Virus record (IMG/VR): IMGVR_UViG_3300049491_000206
Coordinates: 1 to 42,724 of that record
Source: a virus
DNA: 42,724 nt
Direction: 5' to 3' (one strand)
Shown: piece after piece, positions 1 to 7,662 of the stretch
Layout of the letters: every line of letters begins with the position of its first letter
How positions within the stretch are numbered: the stretch's first letter is position 1
The notes under the pieces: generated by a model
The model's input: the letters and a program-made list of their open reading frames with translations, nothing else
Databases searched by the model: none
Told to the model about the DNA's origin: nothing
Position numbers and translations under genes: made by a program

Positions 1-127
1 AAGTCGAACGTCTGGCCGTGGTTCGAGTGCTTGCCTTTGCTGTTCTTTTGCTCGCTAGACAATTCAGGCGCCGGCGTGTCGACCTGTCCCGTCAATTTGA
101 ATTTGAGCATCTTGTAAGTCATAGAAT
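1..127. repeat. Terminal overlap, left copy (pairs with 42598-42724)
   Basis: Bases 1-127 match 42598-42724 at 126 of 127 positions; the difference is T at 119 versus G at 42716. The length 127 is a common assembler k-mer size and the repeat lies inside one gene, so this is most simply the overlap of a circular contig rather than a true terminal repeat of the packaged DNA. A circular contig is expected for headful-packaged (permuted) or cos phage genomes. Confidence 0.92.
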
Positions 128-1088
128 CCGCCGCAGCCTTGCCCATCATCTGCCAGCCCTGAATCGACTTGCCGAGCCAGTCGACCATGTTCGCGATTGC
201 AACCGAAACCGTTCCGACCGCGCTTGCGATTGCAACAATGGAGTTGACGAATTCGGGGTCTTTCATAAGCCTCGAAAGGCTTTCAAACACGGCAGAAAAC
301 TTTTGTGTCAGCGCTGTCGACTTGTTCATCTTGTCGGCGAATTCGAGCAAGTTGTTTTGGAACACGGTGTAGGAGTCCGCAACCGTGACCTCCATCCCGC
401 TGAACTCTTTTGCGATCACGCCTGACTGAGATTCGATTGCCGCGATCACGCGCTGCGAAGTCAATTCGCCTTGTTCGCCTAGTTTCTTCAATGAGCCTAT
501 TGGTACGTTCAAGCCTGCGGCAAGAGCCGTTGCTGCGCGACCGCCCGCTTCGAGAATTGCGTTTAGTTCAGCGCCCTGCAGTCGACCAGATGCCAGCGCT
601 TGACTGAGTTGCAGAACTACGGATTGAGCCTCCATCGTCGAAGCGCCGCTGATCTTCAGAGCCTGCGAGAATGTTTCTGTGAACCCGATCAGCCGCTCTT
701 GCGATAGGCCAAGTTCATCAGCGCTGCGACCGATGCGCGAATAAAGGACTCCGACGCCTTCGAAGTCGACGCGCGTTCGATTCGCTAACTTCAGGAGCGT
801 TGCTTGTGCGGCCGACGCCTTGTCGAGCGATCCCGTGACCAGCGTTATGCGCGAGCGCATATTCGTCATGGTGTCAGCGAGCCGTGAAAACTCCCCGACC
901 AATCGCCCGACGCCGACGCCAATCAATGCGGCCTTGAGTTGCCCCATTGAGCGCTCAAGGCTCGTAAACCCGCGCGATGCGTTTTGCGCTGACGTTCCGG
1001 CCTTTGTTGCGGAAGCGCCAACCTTGTCGAGGCCGGTCGTCGTAGCGGTTAACCCGTCGAGCTTGATTGAAATTCCAACGTCGGACAT
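1..1088 (-). CDS. Tape measure protein, N-terminal part (continues at the other end of the window)
   Basis: This is the first 362 codons or so of the tail tape measure protein, which sets tail length and occupies the tail lumen. The frame starts at ATG 1088-1086 (MSDVGISIKLDGL) and stays open to base 1. Through the terminal overlap it continues into 42597-41433, giving about 750 residues, short for the family and consistent with a short siphovirus tail. The N-terminal part has the family pattern: a small beta start, a run of alternating Ala/Gly/Thr, and a segment with RITLVTGSLDKA and GRSADELG, as in phage tape measure N-terminal domains. The start lies 5 bases after the stop of the frameshifted chaperone frame, as expected for the G-GT-tape measure order. 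The left copy of the overlap reads MTYKML where the right copy reads MPYKML. Confidence 0.9.
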   Translation of the reverse strand, partial: MSDVGISIKLDGLTATTTGLDKVGASATKAGTSAQNASRGFTSLERSMGQLKAALIGVGVGRLVGEFSRLADTMTNMRSRITLVTGSLDKASAAQATLLKLANRTRVDFEGVGVLYSRIGRSADELGLSQERLIGFTETFSQALKISGASTMEAQSVVLQLSQALASGRLQGAELNAILEAGGRAATALAAGLNVPIGSLKKLGEQGELTSQRVIAAIESQSGVIAKEFSGMEVTVADSYTVFQNNLLEFADKMNKSTALTQKFSAVFESLSRLMKDPEFVNSIVAIASAVGTVSVAIANMVDWLGKSIQGWQMMGKAAADSMTYKMLKFKLTGQVDTPAPELSSEQKNSKGKHSNHGQTFD

Positions 1089-1093
1089 AGCCG

Positions 1094-1572
1094 TTACCTT
1101 CGAGAGCGAGAGCGGTGTTTAGCACGCTCGCGTTGCTCGGCGCGATTATCTTCTTCTAGTAGGTTCATGAAGGCGTTGATTTCGTAGACCGACAAACGCA
1201 ACACATCTTGAAAGGTCCAGCCGTATGCCTTGGCTAGAACGTGTGTTGCTTTAATAAGTTTGGGTCATCGATATCTCGCACGCCGTTTGTGTTCAGCCAG
1301 CGTGCGACGTGTGCCAGAACGTCAAAAGGAAGCGCCGCCACGTCCTCTTCGCGCACTGTCTGGTCGACGATGTTGGCGAAGTAATGGACGAACTGAACGA
1401 TCTTTTTGACCGAGTCGAGCGCCGTCGTCCCGCCGCCCATGAGCTTGATACCGGTGCGATCTTCTAGCGCAACCATGTCACCAGACGAAAACGGCGTCGC
1501 CTTCTGGAAGTCAATTTTCTTGTCGGCGATAACGATTCGACACGGCTGTTTCTTTAACTCGGCTTTCGACAT
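1094..1572 (-). CDS. Tail assembly chaperone, frameshifted long form (GT-like)
   Basis: Reading from 1572 in the G frame and slipping back one base at 1258-1264 gives a product of about 159 residues. The new frame adds 54 residues (LIKATHVLAKAYGWTFQD, then LRLSVYEINAFMNLLEEDN and a basic tail) and ends at TAA 1096-1094, 5 bases before the tape measure start. The -1 frame has no start codon of its own in a sensible place and fills the gap to the tape measure, as T-domain frames do. The composition (WTFQDVL, then a charged Arg-rich end) resembles T domains. The ratio of short to long form cannot be read from sequence. Confidence 0.82.
1234..1572 (-). CDS. Tail assembly chaperone, short form (G-like)
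   Basis: This 112-residue protein lies between the tail tube gene and the tape measure gene, exactly where lambda G-type tail chaperones sit. Such proteins coat the tape measure during tail assembly. It begins MSKAELKKQP, preceded by an AGGA ribosome site, and ends HTF-stop at 1234. A slippery heptamer at 1258-1264 lets some ribosomes move to the -1 frame and make a longer form. The identification rests on position, size and the frameshift; primary sequence is poorly conserved in this family. Confidence 0.85.
   Translation of the reverse strand: MSKAELKKQPCRIVIADKKIDFQKATPFSSGDMVALEDRTGIKLMGGGTTALDSVKKIVQFVHYFANIVDQTVREEDVAALPFDVLAHVARWLNTNGVRDIDDPNLLKQHTF
1258..1264 (-). other. Programmed -1 frameshift site C CCA AAC
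   Basis: On the minus strand the G frame reads GAC CCA AAC TTA. The seven bases C CCA AAC fit the X XXY YYZ rule in the correct register, so both tRNAs can re-pair on CCC AAA. No strong downstream pseudoknot was identified by eye. Confidence 0.82.
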
Positions 1573-1596
1573 TGTGCTTTTTCCTAAGTCTAAACT

Positions 1597-2556
1597 TCAG
1601 TACCCGATTGTGTTGTTTTTCAGCGTAACAGCGATTGCAGAAAGCGAGCCAACAGGGACGCGCGCCTTTGCTTCAAAGCCGACTGTGATGCGGTTGCGTC
1701 CTGACATGCCGAGCGGATAGGTCGTATAGACACAGCGCGGTAGGTCGAGCAAGACCGAGAACGAACCGGCCTTCGCGAAGTTAATCTTAAACGCGCGCTC
1801 GGTCTGGTTCACAAAGTCGTTGTAAGCGCCAATGTCCGTGAACGACATTTGACCCGATAGCTTTGTGCCGACTGGGTTTGTTCGCTGAATGCGCGCGACG
1901 GTGTTCGAGTTGTTGAGCGCGGCAATCGTTTCAAGGTTGTTGTTAACTTCGAGCGTGAACGACTCGAGCAAGTCAGTCGCGGTTCCGGCGATGCTGATTG
2001 AGCACGAATCCCATGTGAACGGTTGCCCTGGCGTGGTCGGGAATAGAACCGAGGCGACCGCCACGCGCGCCTTATTCAGCATTGACTTGCCGAACCAGTT
2101 CACGGTCGCGCGCAAGTCTTGGTTAGGCTGACAAGCCAGCGTGATCTGTGAGGCAACGCAGCCCGCATATTGCTGCGCCGAAGTCACGTCGCGAAACACT
2201 TCGAGCGTGTAGGACTGCAAAGGATTGAGTGACGAAATATCCGAGCCGCGAACCTGAAAGACGTGGGTCCAGTAGGTTGCCGTGACCGATGTCGAAGCCG
2301 TCGCGCCAAGCGCTGCGTTCAACAAGATGCCAAGCGTTTCAGGATTCGCCGGAATAACCGTTTCGCCTTCGATGCGAACCAATCCCGTCGTGTCGTCCGG
2401 TTCCGCAATGCCGTTAAAGATGTTTCTAGTCTCGAAACGGTCGAGTGCTAAGGTCAATCCTTCGCTCATCATTTCGGCAAACGAACCGGCCGACACGGCG
2501 GTTCCCCATGTGGTCTCTTTGCCGATCCCGAGATAACCTTGCATCCCATAAGACAT
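1597..2556 (-). CDS. Major tail tube protein
   Basis: This 319-residue protein forms the stacked hexameric rings of the tail tube. It begins with the typical MxxGMQGYLGIGKETTWGT motif (GIGKETTWGT is characteristic of tail tube proteins of this type) and is beta-rich throughout, with LRATVNWFGKSM and a C-terminal sheet. An AGGAG ribosome site precedes ATG 2556-2554. It lies directly upstream of the G/GT chaperone gene, the standard siphovirus order. At 319 residues it is longer than a minimal tube protein, leaving room for an added surface domain. Confidence 0.87.
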   Translation of the reverse strand: MSYGMQGYLGIGKETTWGTAVSAGSFAEMMSEGLTLALDRFETRNIFNGIAEPDDTTGLVRIEGETVIPANPETLGILLNAALGATASTSVTATYWTHVFQVRGSDISSLNPLQSYTLEVFRDVTSAQQYAGCVASQITLACQPNQDLRATVNWFGKSMLNKARVAVASVLFPTTPGQPFTWDSCSISIAGTATDLLESFTLEVNNNLETIAALNNSNTVARIQRTNPVGTKLSGQMSFTDIGAYNDFVNQTERAFKINFAKAGSFSVLLDLPRCVYTTYPLGMSGRNRITVGFEAKARVPVGSLSAIAVTLKNNTIGY

Positions 2557-2568
2557 AGTCGAAAGCTC

Positions 2569-4422
2569 CTAATTGACTCGCGCTGTCACATCGACCAGCA
2601 AATTGATTTCGCAACCGCCCCAAAACGCCCCGGCATTTCTCGAATCCTGAATGGACATAAACGACCCGGATTCGGTCCACGACGTTTCGCACGTGCCGCC
2701 AAGCGTCCGATCTAACATAAGCGCGCGCTCGACGTCACCGACTAAATCGTTGCGAAGTTGAACGCTTGCGGGACGGCTCAAAGAGTAGCGCCAACAAACA
2801 ATGCTGTGCCGCACGACAAATCGCGTGGCCTTGCCGTTGCTCATTCGCTGCATGTCGGCAGGCGCAGATCGATCGGTTCGATAGATTCCGACCCAGGATT
2901 CATCTGGCACAAATTCGTGCTCGATCTCGACGCGGTTAACCCGCGAGACGTTCGTCGCGATCAACGACTTAATCGCGAGCGCGATGTCGGTGTACGGGAC
3001 GCGAAGTCCGAGCGATTGAGCGCCAAGGCTGAATGCAAGCGTTACGTCTTGCCCAGTTAGGACGAACGAACCGACGCTTGCCGTGATTTTGCGAGCCGCA
3101 GCAAGACCAACGTTTTGACCAGTTAACGCGAACGAGCCGGTTAACGCTGTGATCAGGTAGCCTTTGCCGAGACCAACGGCGCGGCCCGTCAGCGTATAAG
3201 CCCCAGCGGCGGCGGTTAGGCGCGACCCCTTGCCAAGTCCGACCGCAACGCCCGTCAGGCTGTACGAGCCTGCGGCGGCAGCGAGCACGCCAGTTCGTCG
3301 AAGCCCAACTGCAACGCCGGTCAAGGTATACGAGCCAGACGCCGCAGTTAACGTGACGTTTTTGGAAAGTGCGACGGCTTGGCCCGATAGTGTGAATGCG
3401 CCTGCCGCAGCGGTGATCTTGCGCGTTGCTCGCAGCCCCGCAGCAACGCCGGTCAAAACGAATGCGCCTGTCGACGCGGTTAAAAGCCTGGAAGCCTTGA
3501 GCGAAACCGCGACGCCGGTCAGCGTGTAACTACCTGCAGCCGCAGTCAGAACCCTAGTCGCGCGAAGGCCGACGGCTTGGCCTGTCAAGACAAACGAACC
3601 TGCGGCGGCCGTGATCTTGCGCGCAACGGTTAACCCGACAGATTGGCCCGTGAGGGCGAACGTGCCGGCCGCCGCTGTGATCGTTTTCGAGCCTTCGCCG
3701 GAATAAGTAAGACCGACAGATTGACCCGTCAGAACGAACGCGCCCGCTGCTGCGTCGAGGCGAGAGCCTTTCTTGAGTGATACTGCGACGCCGCTTAACG
3801 TGTACGAGCCAGCCGCCGCCGAAATTGCAAAGCCCTTTTTGAGCGATACGGCGACGCCTGTCAGGCTGTAACTGCCTGCCGCCGCGCTGATCGTGTAACC
3901 CTTCGACAAGCCAACCGCGACGCCTGACAAGGTGAATGCGCCGGCCGCCGCTGGCATGGTTCTGGTTGCGCGAAGTCCGGCTGCGACGCCGGTTAGGGTG
4001 AAAGCGCCTGCAGCGGCCGTGATCGAAAAGCCTTTCTTGAGGCTAGCCGCAACACCCGTCAGCGTGTAACTGCCCGCAGCGGCTGTGAGTTTGTAACCCT
4101 TCGCAAGCGTGACCGACACGCCGGACAGTGTGAACGCTCCAGCCGCGGCTGTGATCTTGCGAGTTGTTTTTAGAGTGACCGCGACGCCTGACAGCGAATA
4201 GGAACCGGCGGCGGCAGCGAGTGAGAAGCCCTTTTTAAGCCCTACGTCTTTTCCGCTTAGCGTGAATGCGCCGGTGCCAGCGGTGACGACGTGACCAAAC
4301 TTAACATTGACCGCAACGCCTGTGAGCGTGAACGATCCTGCATCGGCTGTCAGTGTGTAAGAGACCGCGCCGCCTGCTGCGAGCGCCGCCGCTGGTACTA
4401 TTGGTGTGTACCAAAGCGACAC
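2569..4422 (-). CDS. Repeat-rich virion protein with C-terminal connector-like domain
   Basis: This 617-residue protein has a GTG start (4422-4420). Residues about 22-465 are twenty repeats of 22 residues with consensus (K/R)xITAAAGS(Y/F)TLTGVAVGL, rich in Ala, Gly, Ser and Thr; one repeat carries a four-residue insertion. Residues about 475-617 align clearly with the separate protein encoded at 7663-8106: both have an E-x-EF-x-P-x-ESW-x-G-x-Y block and a DVE-x-ALM-x-DRT-x-GG-x3-TSW block. The protein is therefore a fusion of a stalk-like beta repeat to a second copy of a tail-terminator or connector-type domain. It lies just before the tail tube gene. A surface or tail-neck fibre is plausible; the Ser/Thr-rich repeats are possible substrates for the glycosyltransferase encoded at 9116-12031. 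The function is inferred. Confidence 0.7.
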   Translation of the reverse strand: MSLWYTPIVPAAALAAGGAVSYTLTADAGSFTLTGVAVNVKFGHVVTAGTGAFTLSGKDVGLKKGFSLAAAAGSYSLSGVAVTLKTTRKITAAAGAFTLSGVSVTLAKGYKLTAAAGSYTLTGVAASLKKGFSITAAAGAFTLTGVAAGLRATRTMPAAAGAFTLSGVAVGLSKGYTISAAAGSYSLTGVAVSLKKGFAISAAAGSYTLSGVAVSLKKGSRLDAAAGAFVLTGQSVGLTYSGEGSKTITAAAGTFALTGQSVGLTVARKITAAAGSFVLTGQAVGLRATRVLTAAAGSYTLTGVAVSLKASRLLTASTGAFVLTGVAAGLRATRKITAAAGAFTLSGQAVALSKNVTLTAASGSYTLTGVAVGLRRTGVLAAAAGSYSLTGVAVGLGKGSRLTAAAGAYTLTGRAVGLGKGYLITALTGSFALTGQNVGLAAARKITASVGSFVLTGQDVTLAFSLGAQSLGLRVPYTDIALAIKSLIATNVSRVNRVEIEHEFVPDESWVGIYRTDRSAPADMQRMSNGKATRFVVRHSIVCWRYSLSRPASVQLRNDLVGDVERALMLDRTLGGTCETSWTESGSFMSIQDSRNAGAFWGGCEINLLVDVTARVN

Positions 4423-4434
4423 GGCGAAACTCCT

Positions 4435-4782
4435 TTAGACGATGCGGCGGATTGAGAACTCGATGGTTCTATCGCTGCCCGACGTTCGCTGCAACGTCAC
4501 GTCCCAACCGTGCTTCAAGTGCACCGTTGGAAACACCCAATTCGCTGGCGTTTGAACGCCGCTAAATGCGTGCTCGATCACCTTGCGTTGCGTGCTTGCG
4601 CTGCGGACCTTCTCGTACATTCGCAGCATGTAATTGTCACCGCTCGTCAGCGCGTTAAGGTCGAGCCAGACGGTATAAGCAGCCTCGCTTGTCATTGCCC
4701 CGAGAGACGTGCCCGCTGACGTAAAGCTGTACTCCGTGCCCCACGTTGCGTTTGATCCTGAATAAACTTCGCTTAGCGCCAT
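4435..4782 (-). CDS. Small beta-rich virion protein, unknown
   Basis: This 115-residue protein begins MALSEVYSGSNATWG and is followed after 12 bases by the repeat-protein gene. It has no signal peptide or membrane segment. The sequence alternates hydrophobic and polar residues (SIRRIV at the end; HGWDVTLQRTSG near the C-terminus) and looks like a small beta sandwich. It ends a run of small beta-type genes in the late operon, so a virion surface role is likely, but I do not recognise the family. Confidence 0.6.
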   Translation of the reverse strand: MALSEVYSGSNATWGTEYSFTSAGTSLGAMTSEAAYTVWLDLNALTSGDNYMLRMYEKVRSASTQRKVIEHAFSGVQTPANWVFPTVHLKHGWDVTLQRTSGSDRTIEFSIRRIV

Positions 4783-4783
4783 A

Positions 4784-5329
4784 TCAGTAGAACCATGTGA
4801 TAAGAATCATGCCTTGAAGGCCAGCAACAGAGCCAGAGACCTGTCCGCCGCCGCCGCTCCCGTTGGTGTAACTTGTTTGAGTTTCGATCTGATTGCAAAT
4901 ACCCGCATGACCACCAACGCCGTAGGTCGGCCCTTCTGCTTCGTAGTCCGAACCTATCTCGCCGTCGTTGTTAGTTGATCCTCCTGAGGCGGTCCCGCCA
5001 GAGCCGCCGGTGCCAGAGCCGCCCTTCACGCCGCCGAAACCCTTCAACTGCGTAATCGCCGAGCCGTTCATCGTTCCGTCGACTGTCGTGTTGCCGCCGT
5101 TTGTCGAAGCCGCTCCCGCTCCAATTGCGACGGTTAGGTTTGTGTCCCATTCCGCTTCTAAGATTGTGTAAGTTTTCTCCGCACAACCGCCACCGCCGCC
5201 GCCCGCTCGCAAGCCCGCGCCGCCAGCACCGATAGCAGAAATAAACGCCCCAAGCGCACCGCTAGGAATCGTGATCGTCGTTCCTGACGTGTAGATTTGA
5301 GGCGACGATGCGGCTGGTCCGATTGGCAT
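4784..5329 (-). CDS. Glycine-rich virion protein
   Basis: This 181-residue protein has a short beta-type N-terminus (SGTTITIPSGALGAF), then long Gly-rich runs (GGGGGGCAEKTY, GGSGTGGSGGTASGGS and GGGGQVSGSVAG) and a hydrophobic end, ILITWFY. Gly-rich sheets of this kind occur in phage tail fibres and receptor-binding tips, where they form polyglycine sandwiches. It sits among other predicted surface proteins in the late operon. Receptor binding is an inference from composition only. Confidence 0.6.
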   Translation of the reverse strand: MPIGPAASSPQIYTSGTTITIPSGALGAFISAIGAGGAGLRAGGGGGGCAEKTYTILEAEWDTNLTVAIGAGAASTNGGNTTVDGTMNGSAITQLKGFGGVKGGSGTGGSGGTASGGSTNNDGEIGSDYEAEGPTYGVGGHAGICNQIETQTSYTNGSGGGGQVSGSVAGLQGMILITWFY

Positions 5330-5340
5330 AGTTCTAACTC

Positions 5341-5904
5341 CTAAATTCTGTATCCGTAAAAGCCGATCTTCGTCGCAAGAGGCCCGTTTGATCCTGCTGA
5401 CAACGTGCAGAATATACTAACGAAGTCGCCTTCGGTGAAAATCGAATGGCTTGAGTGTAGAGCCTTCGAAACAACAGTGACGTTAGTTGTGAAGTTGAGA
5501 CCTGAAGTTGCCGCAACGCCTGCAACGTTTGTGAAAATGCTCGTATTGGTGACCGACGAAACGCCACGCATGATACTGTATTCGGTCCCTGTCGCTGTTG
5601 CGGGAATATGCGCGGTGCCAACGATGGACTCCATTTTCATCGTGAATGGACAGCGAAAGGCGTTCTTGGCACTTACAAGAGAAGCCGTCGCTCGACCGAG
5701 CGTTTGCGACGTGTCGTCAGGTGCGGACGTTGTCGGAAAGATGAAGCAAATCAGACCGCGAGAATCAAAGACCTTGAATCTTTTAGGAGCTAGATCGCTG
5801 ATGTCGTAACCTGCGAATGTGTCTCGCGTTCCGTGCGGGGAAATTGACTCGGCAGCCAGCGGCGTCAAGTTTCTCATTCCGTGAAGGGATGGTGAGTACA
5901 GCAT
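5341..5904 (-). CDS. Virion protein of a tandem related set, member 3
   Basis: This 187-residue protein overlaps the preceding gene by one base (5904). Its N-terminal part (MLYSPSLHGMRNLT) differs from its two upstream neighbours. From about residue 80 on it is a beta-rich domain with a hydrophobic, Ser/Thr-rich pattern and the same type of ending (IGFYGYRI, compare INVIGYRV-like VNIVGYRV in the 6426 gene). Three such genes in a row suggest duplication of a surface domain. I do not recognise a named family. Confidence 0.55.
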   Translation of the reverse strand: MLYSPSLHGMRNLTPLAAESISPHGTRDTFAGYDISDLAPKRFKVFDSRGLICFIFPTTSAPDDTSQTLGRATASLVSAKNAFRCPFTMKMESIVGTAHIPATATGTEYSIMRGVSSVTNTSIFTNVAGVAATSGLNFTTNVTVVSKALHSSHSIFTEGDFVSIFCTLSAGSNGPLATKIGFYGYRI

Positions 5905-6422
5905 CAGGCGCGAAACATCTTGTTGTGGGTTGATTCGCCAAGCCCGCCCGTCCCAATCGAGAAGTTGAACACGTCAAGAAGAACGGCCTTACTGACGATT
6001 GAAACTCCAGCGCTTGGGAATGTCTCCGAGCCTATCGCTTGACCACTCGTGATTGGAAATGCCCCGCTTTTAGAGCCAGAGTTTGTGACCAGCGAAAGAC
6101 CTTCTGTAACGTTGAAAATATCGCACTGCATTGAGCCTGCGGTGATAGGCGCGACCATAGAAACGCGCGCGCTGTAAGCAAGAAGAGGATATGGGGCAGT
6201 GTCGCTTGCTCGGCGCGTAATGCTTGAAGCTGCAGGCGGCGCTGAAAGGAACCCTGAAATCGTTGACCAAACAATTTCGAGCGGTCGCAACTCAACAATC
6301 GGCATGGCTATGGAATGGTTGACCGAATCAGAATCAAGCACGATCAAATCGTTGGCCGCGTCGACAACGCCGACGCTGGTTGCCATGTGTATTTGATGCG
6401 CAAAGTTGTCCCAAATCGCCAT
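5904..6422 (-). CDS. Virion protein of a tandem related set, member 2
   Basis: This 172-residue protein starts MAIWDNFAHQIHMATSVGVVDAANDL. It shares its layout with the upstream neighbour, which starts MPLWDASARQIAQLPLATIFDAAADM. Both then have a short acidic segment, an E-x-RPLE or E-x-RALE turn, and a beta-sandwich with a C-D/I-D-V/I-F/L-N motif (CDIFNVTEG here, CAIDVLNSTTS in the neighbour). The pair looks like a tandem duplication that has diverged far. It has no catalytic motif. A capsid-surface or tail-surface role is inferred from the neighbourhood. Confidence 0.58.
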   Translation of the reverse strand: MAIWDNFAHQIHMATSVGVVDAANDLIVLDSDSVNHSIAMPIVELRPLEIVWSTISGFLSAPPAASSITRRASDTAPYPLLAYSARVSMVAPITAGSMQCDIFNVTEGLSLVTNSGSKSGAFPITSGQAIGSETFPSAGVSIVSKAVLLDVFNFSIGTGGLGESTHNKMFRA

Positions 6423-6425
6423 TTG

Positions 6426-6929
6426 CTAGACCCTGTATCCAACAATATTGACTCGCGGTTGTCTCGCGATGTTCGCCCCGACTGCTGTCAGGTGGAAGTT
6501 AATAATGTTGTTCACGTTGATCAAAGCCTTCGACGAGTGCGGAGCCATTACAGCCATCACGCTCGATCCGGAAATCTGCAAAATGATTCCGGCCGTCGTC
6601 GTGTTGTCTAGAATTGAAGTCGTAGAATTCAAAACGTCAATCGCGCAACCAGAGCCTGCGGTCGCGACGACGAGTTGAACCTCTGTGACCATGAAATCGT
6701 AAGGCCACCTGATCGCCTGCTTGAGTGGCCCGACCGTGTTGAGTGCCCCGGTCAAGCTTGGCGACATAGGCGCCGAAAAGTATTCAAGCGCTCGCATTTC
6801 TTTAAGCGCTATCTGTGAGGCGAGACCTAGCGAGGCGTCCCAAAAAGGAACCATGTCCGCCGCAGCGTCAAAGATCGTTGCTAGTGGTAGTTGTGCAATC
6901 TGCCGCGCCGAGGCGTCCCAAAGCGGCAT
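6426..6929 (-). CDS. Virion protein of a tandem related set, member 1
   Basis: This 167-residue protein starts MPLWDASARQIAQLPL and ends VNIVGYRV. A repeated WDAS motif (residues 4-7 and about 30-33) marks the N-terminal strand-turn. It is related in plan to the next two genes on the strand, only 3 bases away. No enzyme motif is visible. In this position, between connector genes and tail genes, small beta domains usually decorate the virion. Confidence 0.58.
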   Translation of the reverse strand: MPLWDASARQIAQLPLATIFDAAADMVPFWDASLGLASQIALKEMRALEYFSAPMSPSLTGALNTVGPLKQAIRWPYDFMVTEVQLVVATAGSGCAIDVLNSTTSILDNTTTAGIILQISGSSVMAVMAPHSSKALINVNNIINFHLTAVGANIARQPRVNIVGYRV

Positions 6930-6935
6930 GGGACA

Positions 6936-7202
6936 TTACTCCGCCGACGGAGGGACGCCCGTCTTGCCGCCGAGTGCGTTTGCCAAGCGACCGCGTTCCA
7001 TATCCAAATCGAACAGGTTGGCAGCGTCGCGAATCGCTTTCATTTTGACGGCGACTTTCTTCTGCTCAACCGCAATCGCAGCGGCCTGCTGATGCAGCAA
7101 GGTCATTGCCGCGTTGAGCGGTTCAAGCTCTGCGTCGACTTTTGCTTTGATCGCGCCGAGTTCGTGGAATCGGTCGCGCATTTGGTCGTCGAGTGACTTC
7201 AT
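6936..7202 (-). CDS. Small coiled-coil protein
   Basis: This 88-residue protein is almost wholly helical, with heptad spacing from residue 1 to about 70 (MRDRFHELGAIKAKVDAEL, then QQAAAIAVEQKKVAVKMKA) and a short disordered Gly/Pro end. It has no membrane segment. It lies between the 7218 gene and the tandem surface genes and probably acts as a virion assembly or linking helix. Function unknown. Confidence 0.6.
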   Translation of the reverse strand: MKSLDDQMRDRFHELGAIKAKVDAELEPLNAAMTLLHQQAAAIAVEQKKVAVKMKAIRDAANLFDLDMERGRLANALGGKTGVPPSAE

Positions 7203-7217
7203 TTTTTCGCGCTCCCT

Positions 7218-7649
7218 TTAAGCGATTGTCAGAATGCCGTTTGTTGGGTCGGCGTCCCATGTAAACGTTTCGCCTGATGCGAGCGAAATTGAAGACCCGT
7301 AATCCCAATATGCAATCAAAGGATCGGTTGCGGCCGATCCTGGTGTTGAGTCGTAGAGTACCGCGTATCGGAATGGGCCAATTGATGATGCCGAGGCTGT
7401 GAAAACAACGTCAGCCAAAACCAACTTATAGGTGCCTGAGGTTTGCGCCGAGCTTGATGTCGTCGCCGCCGTGCCGCCTGCGGTGTAACCGTTGCCTGCA
7501 GAGATTTCTGTTAAGTCGTTTCGGAAGTCGTCAGTTGCAGCGGTCGGCGCTGTGTTCGTCAGCATAACTTTGAGTGAGTCAGAACCGAGGTTGTAAACCT
7601 TCTCGGCGAGCATCTCGACGAACGTGTTAAACTTGACGAATGTTGCCAT
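7218..7649 (-). CDS. Conserved virion protein, unknown (tail-associated type)
   Basis: This 143-residue protein has the pattern of a widespread phage protein: an N-terminal KFNTFVEMLAEKVYNLGSD block, then LKVMLTNTAPTA and an EISAGNGYTAGG block, followed by a beta-sandwich ending TWDADPTNGILTIA. From memory, proteins of this pattern occur beside connector and tail genes in many siphoviruses and carry no known enzymatic residues. An AGGAG site lies before ATG 7649. The exact role is not known to me. Confidence 0.68.
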   Translation of the reverse strand: MATFVKFNTFVEMLAEKVYNLGSDSLKVMLTNTAPTAATDDFRNDLTEISAGNGYTAGGTAATTSSSAQTSGTYKLVLADVVFTASASSIGPFRYAVLYDSTPGSAATDPLIAYWDYGSSISLASGETFTWDADPTNGILTIA

Positions 7650-7662
7650 CGAGAAAACTCCT

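Noticed and set aside
1-127. Terminal direct repeat of T7 type
   Set aside because: It lies within the tape measure gene, equals a common assembler k-mer length, and has one mismatch; a contig overlap is simpler.
2990-4360. About 66-bp spaced repeats in the repeat-protein gene as a CRISPR array
   Set aside because: The repeats diverge at synonymous positions and encode a continuous 22-residue protein repeat.
2569-6929. Diversity-generating retroelement acting on the surface genes
   Set aside because: No reverse transcriptase gene is present, and no template/variable repeat pair was seen.
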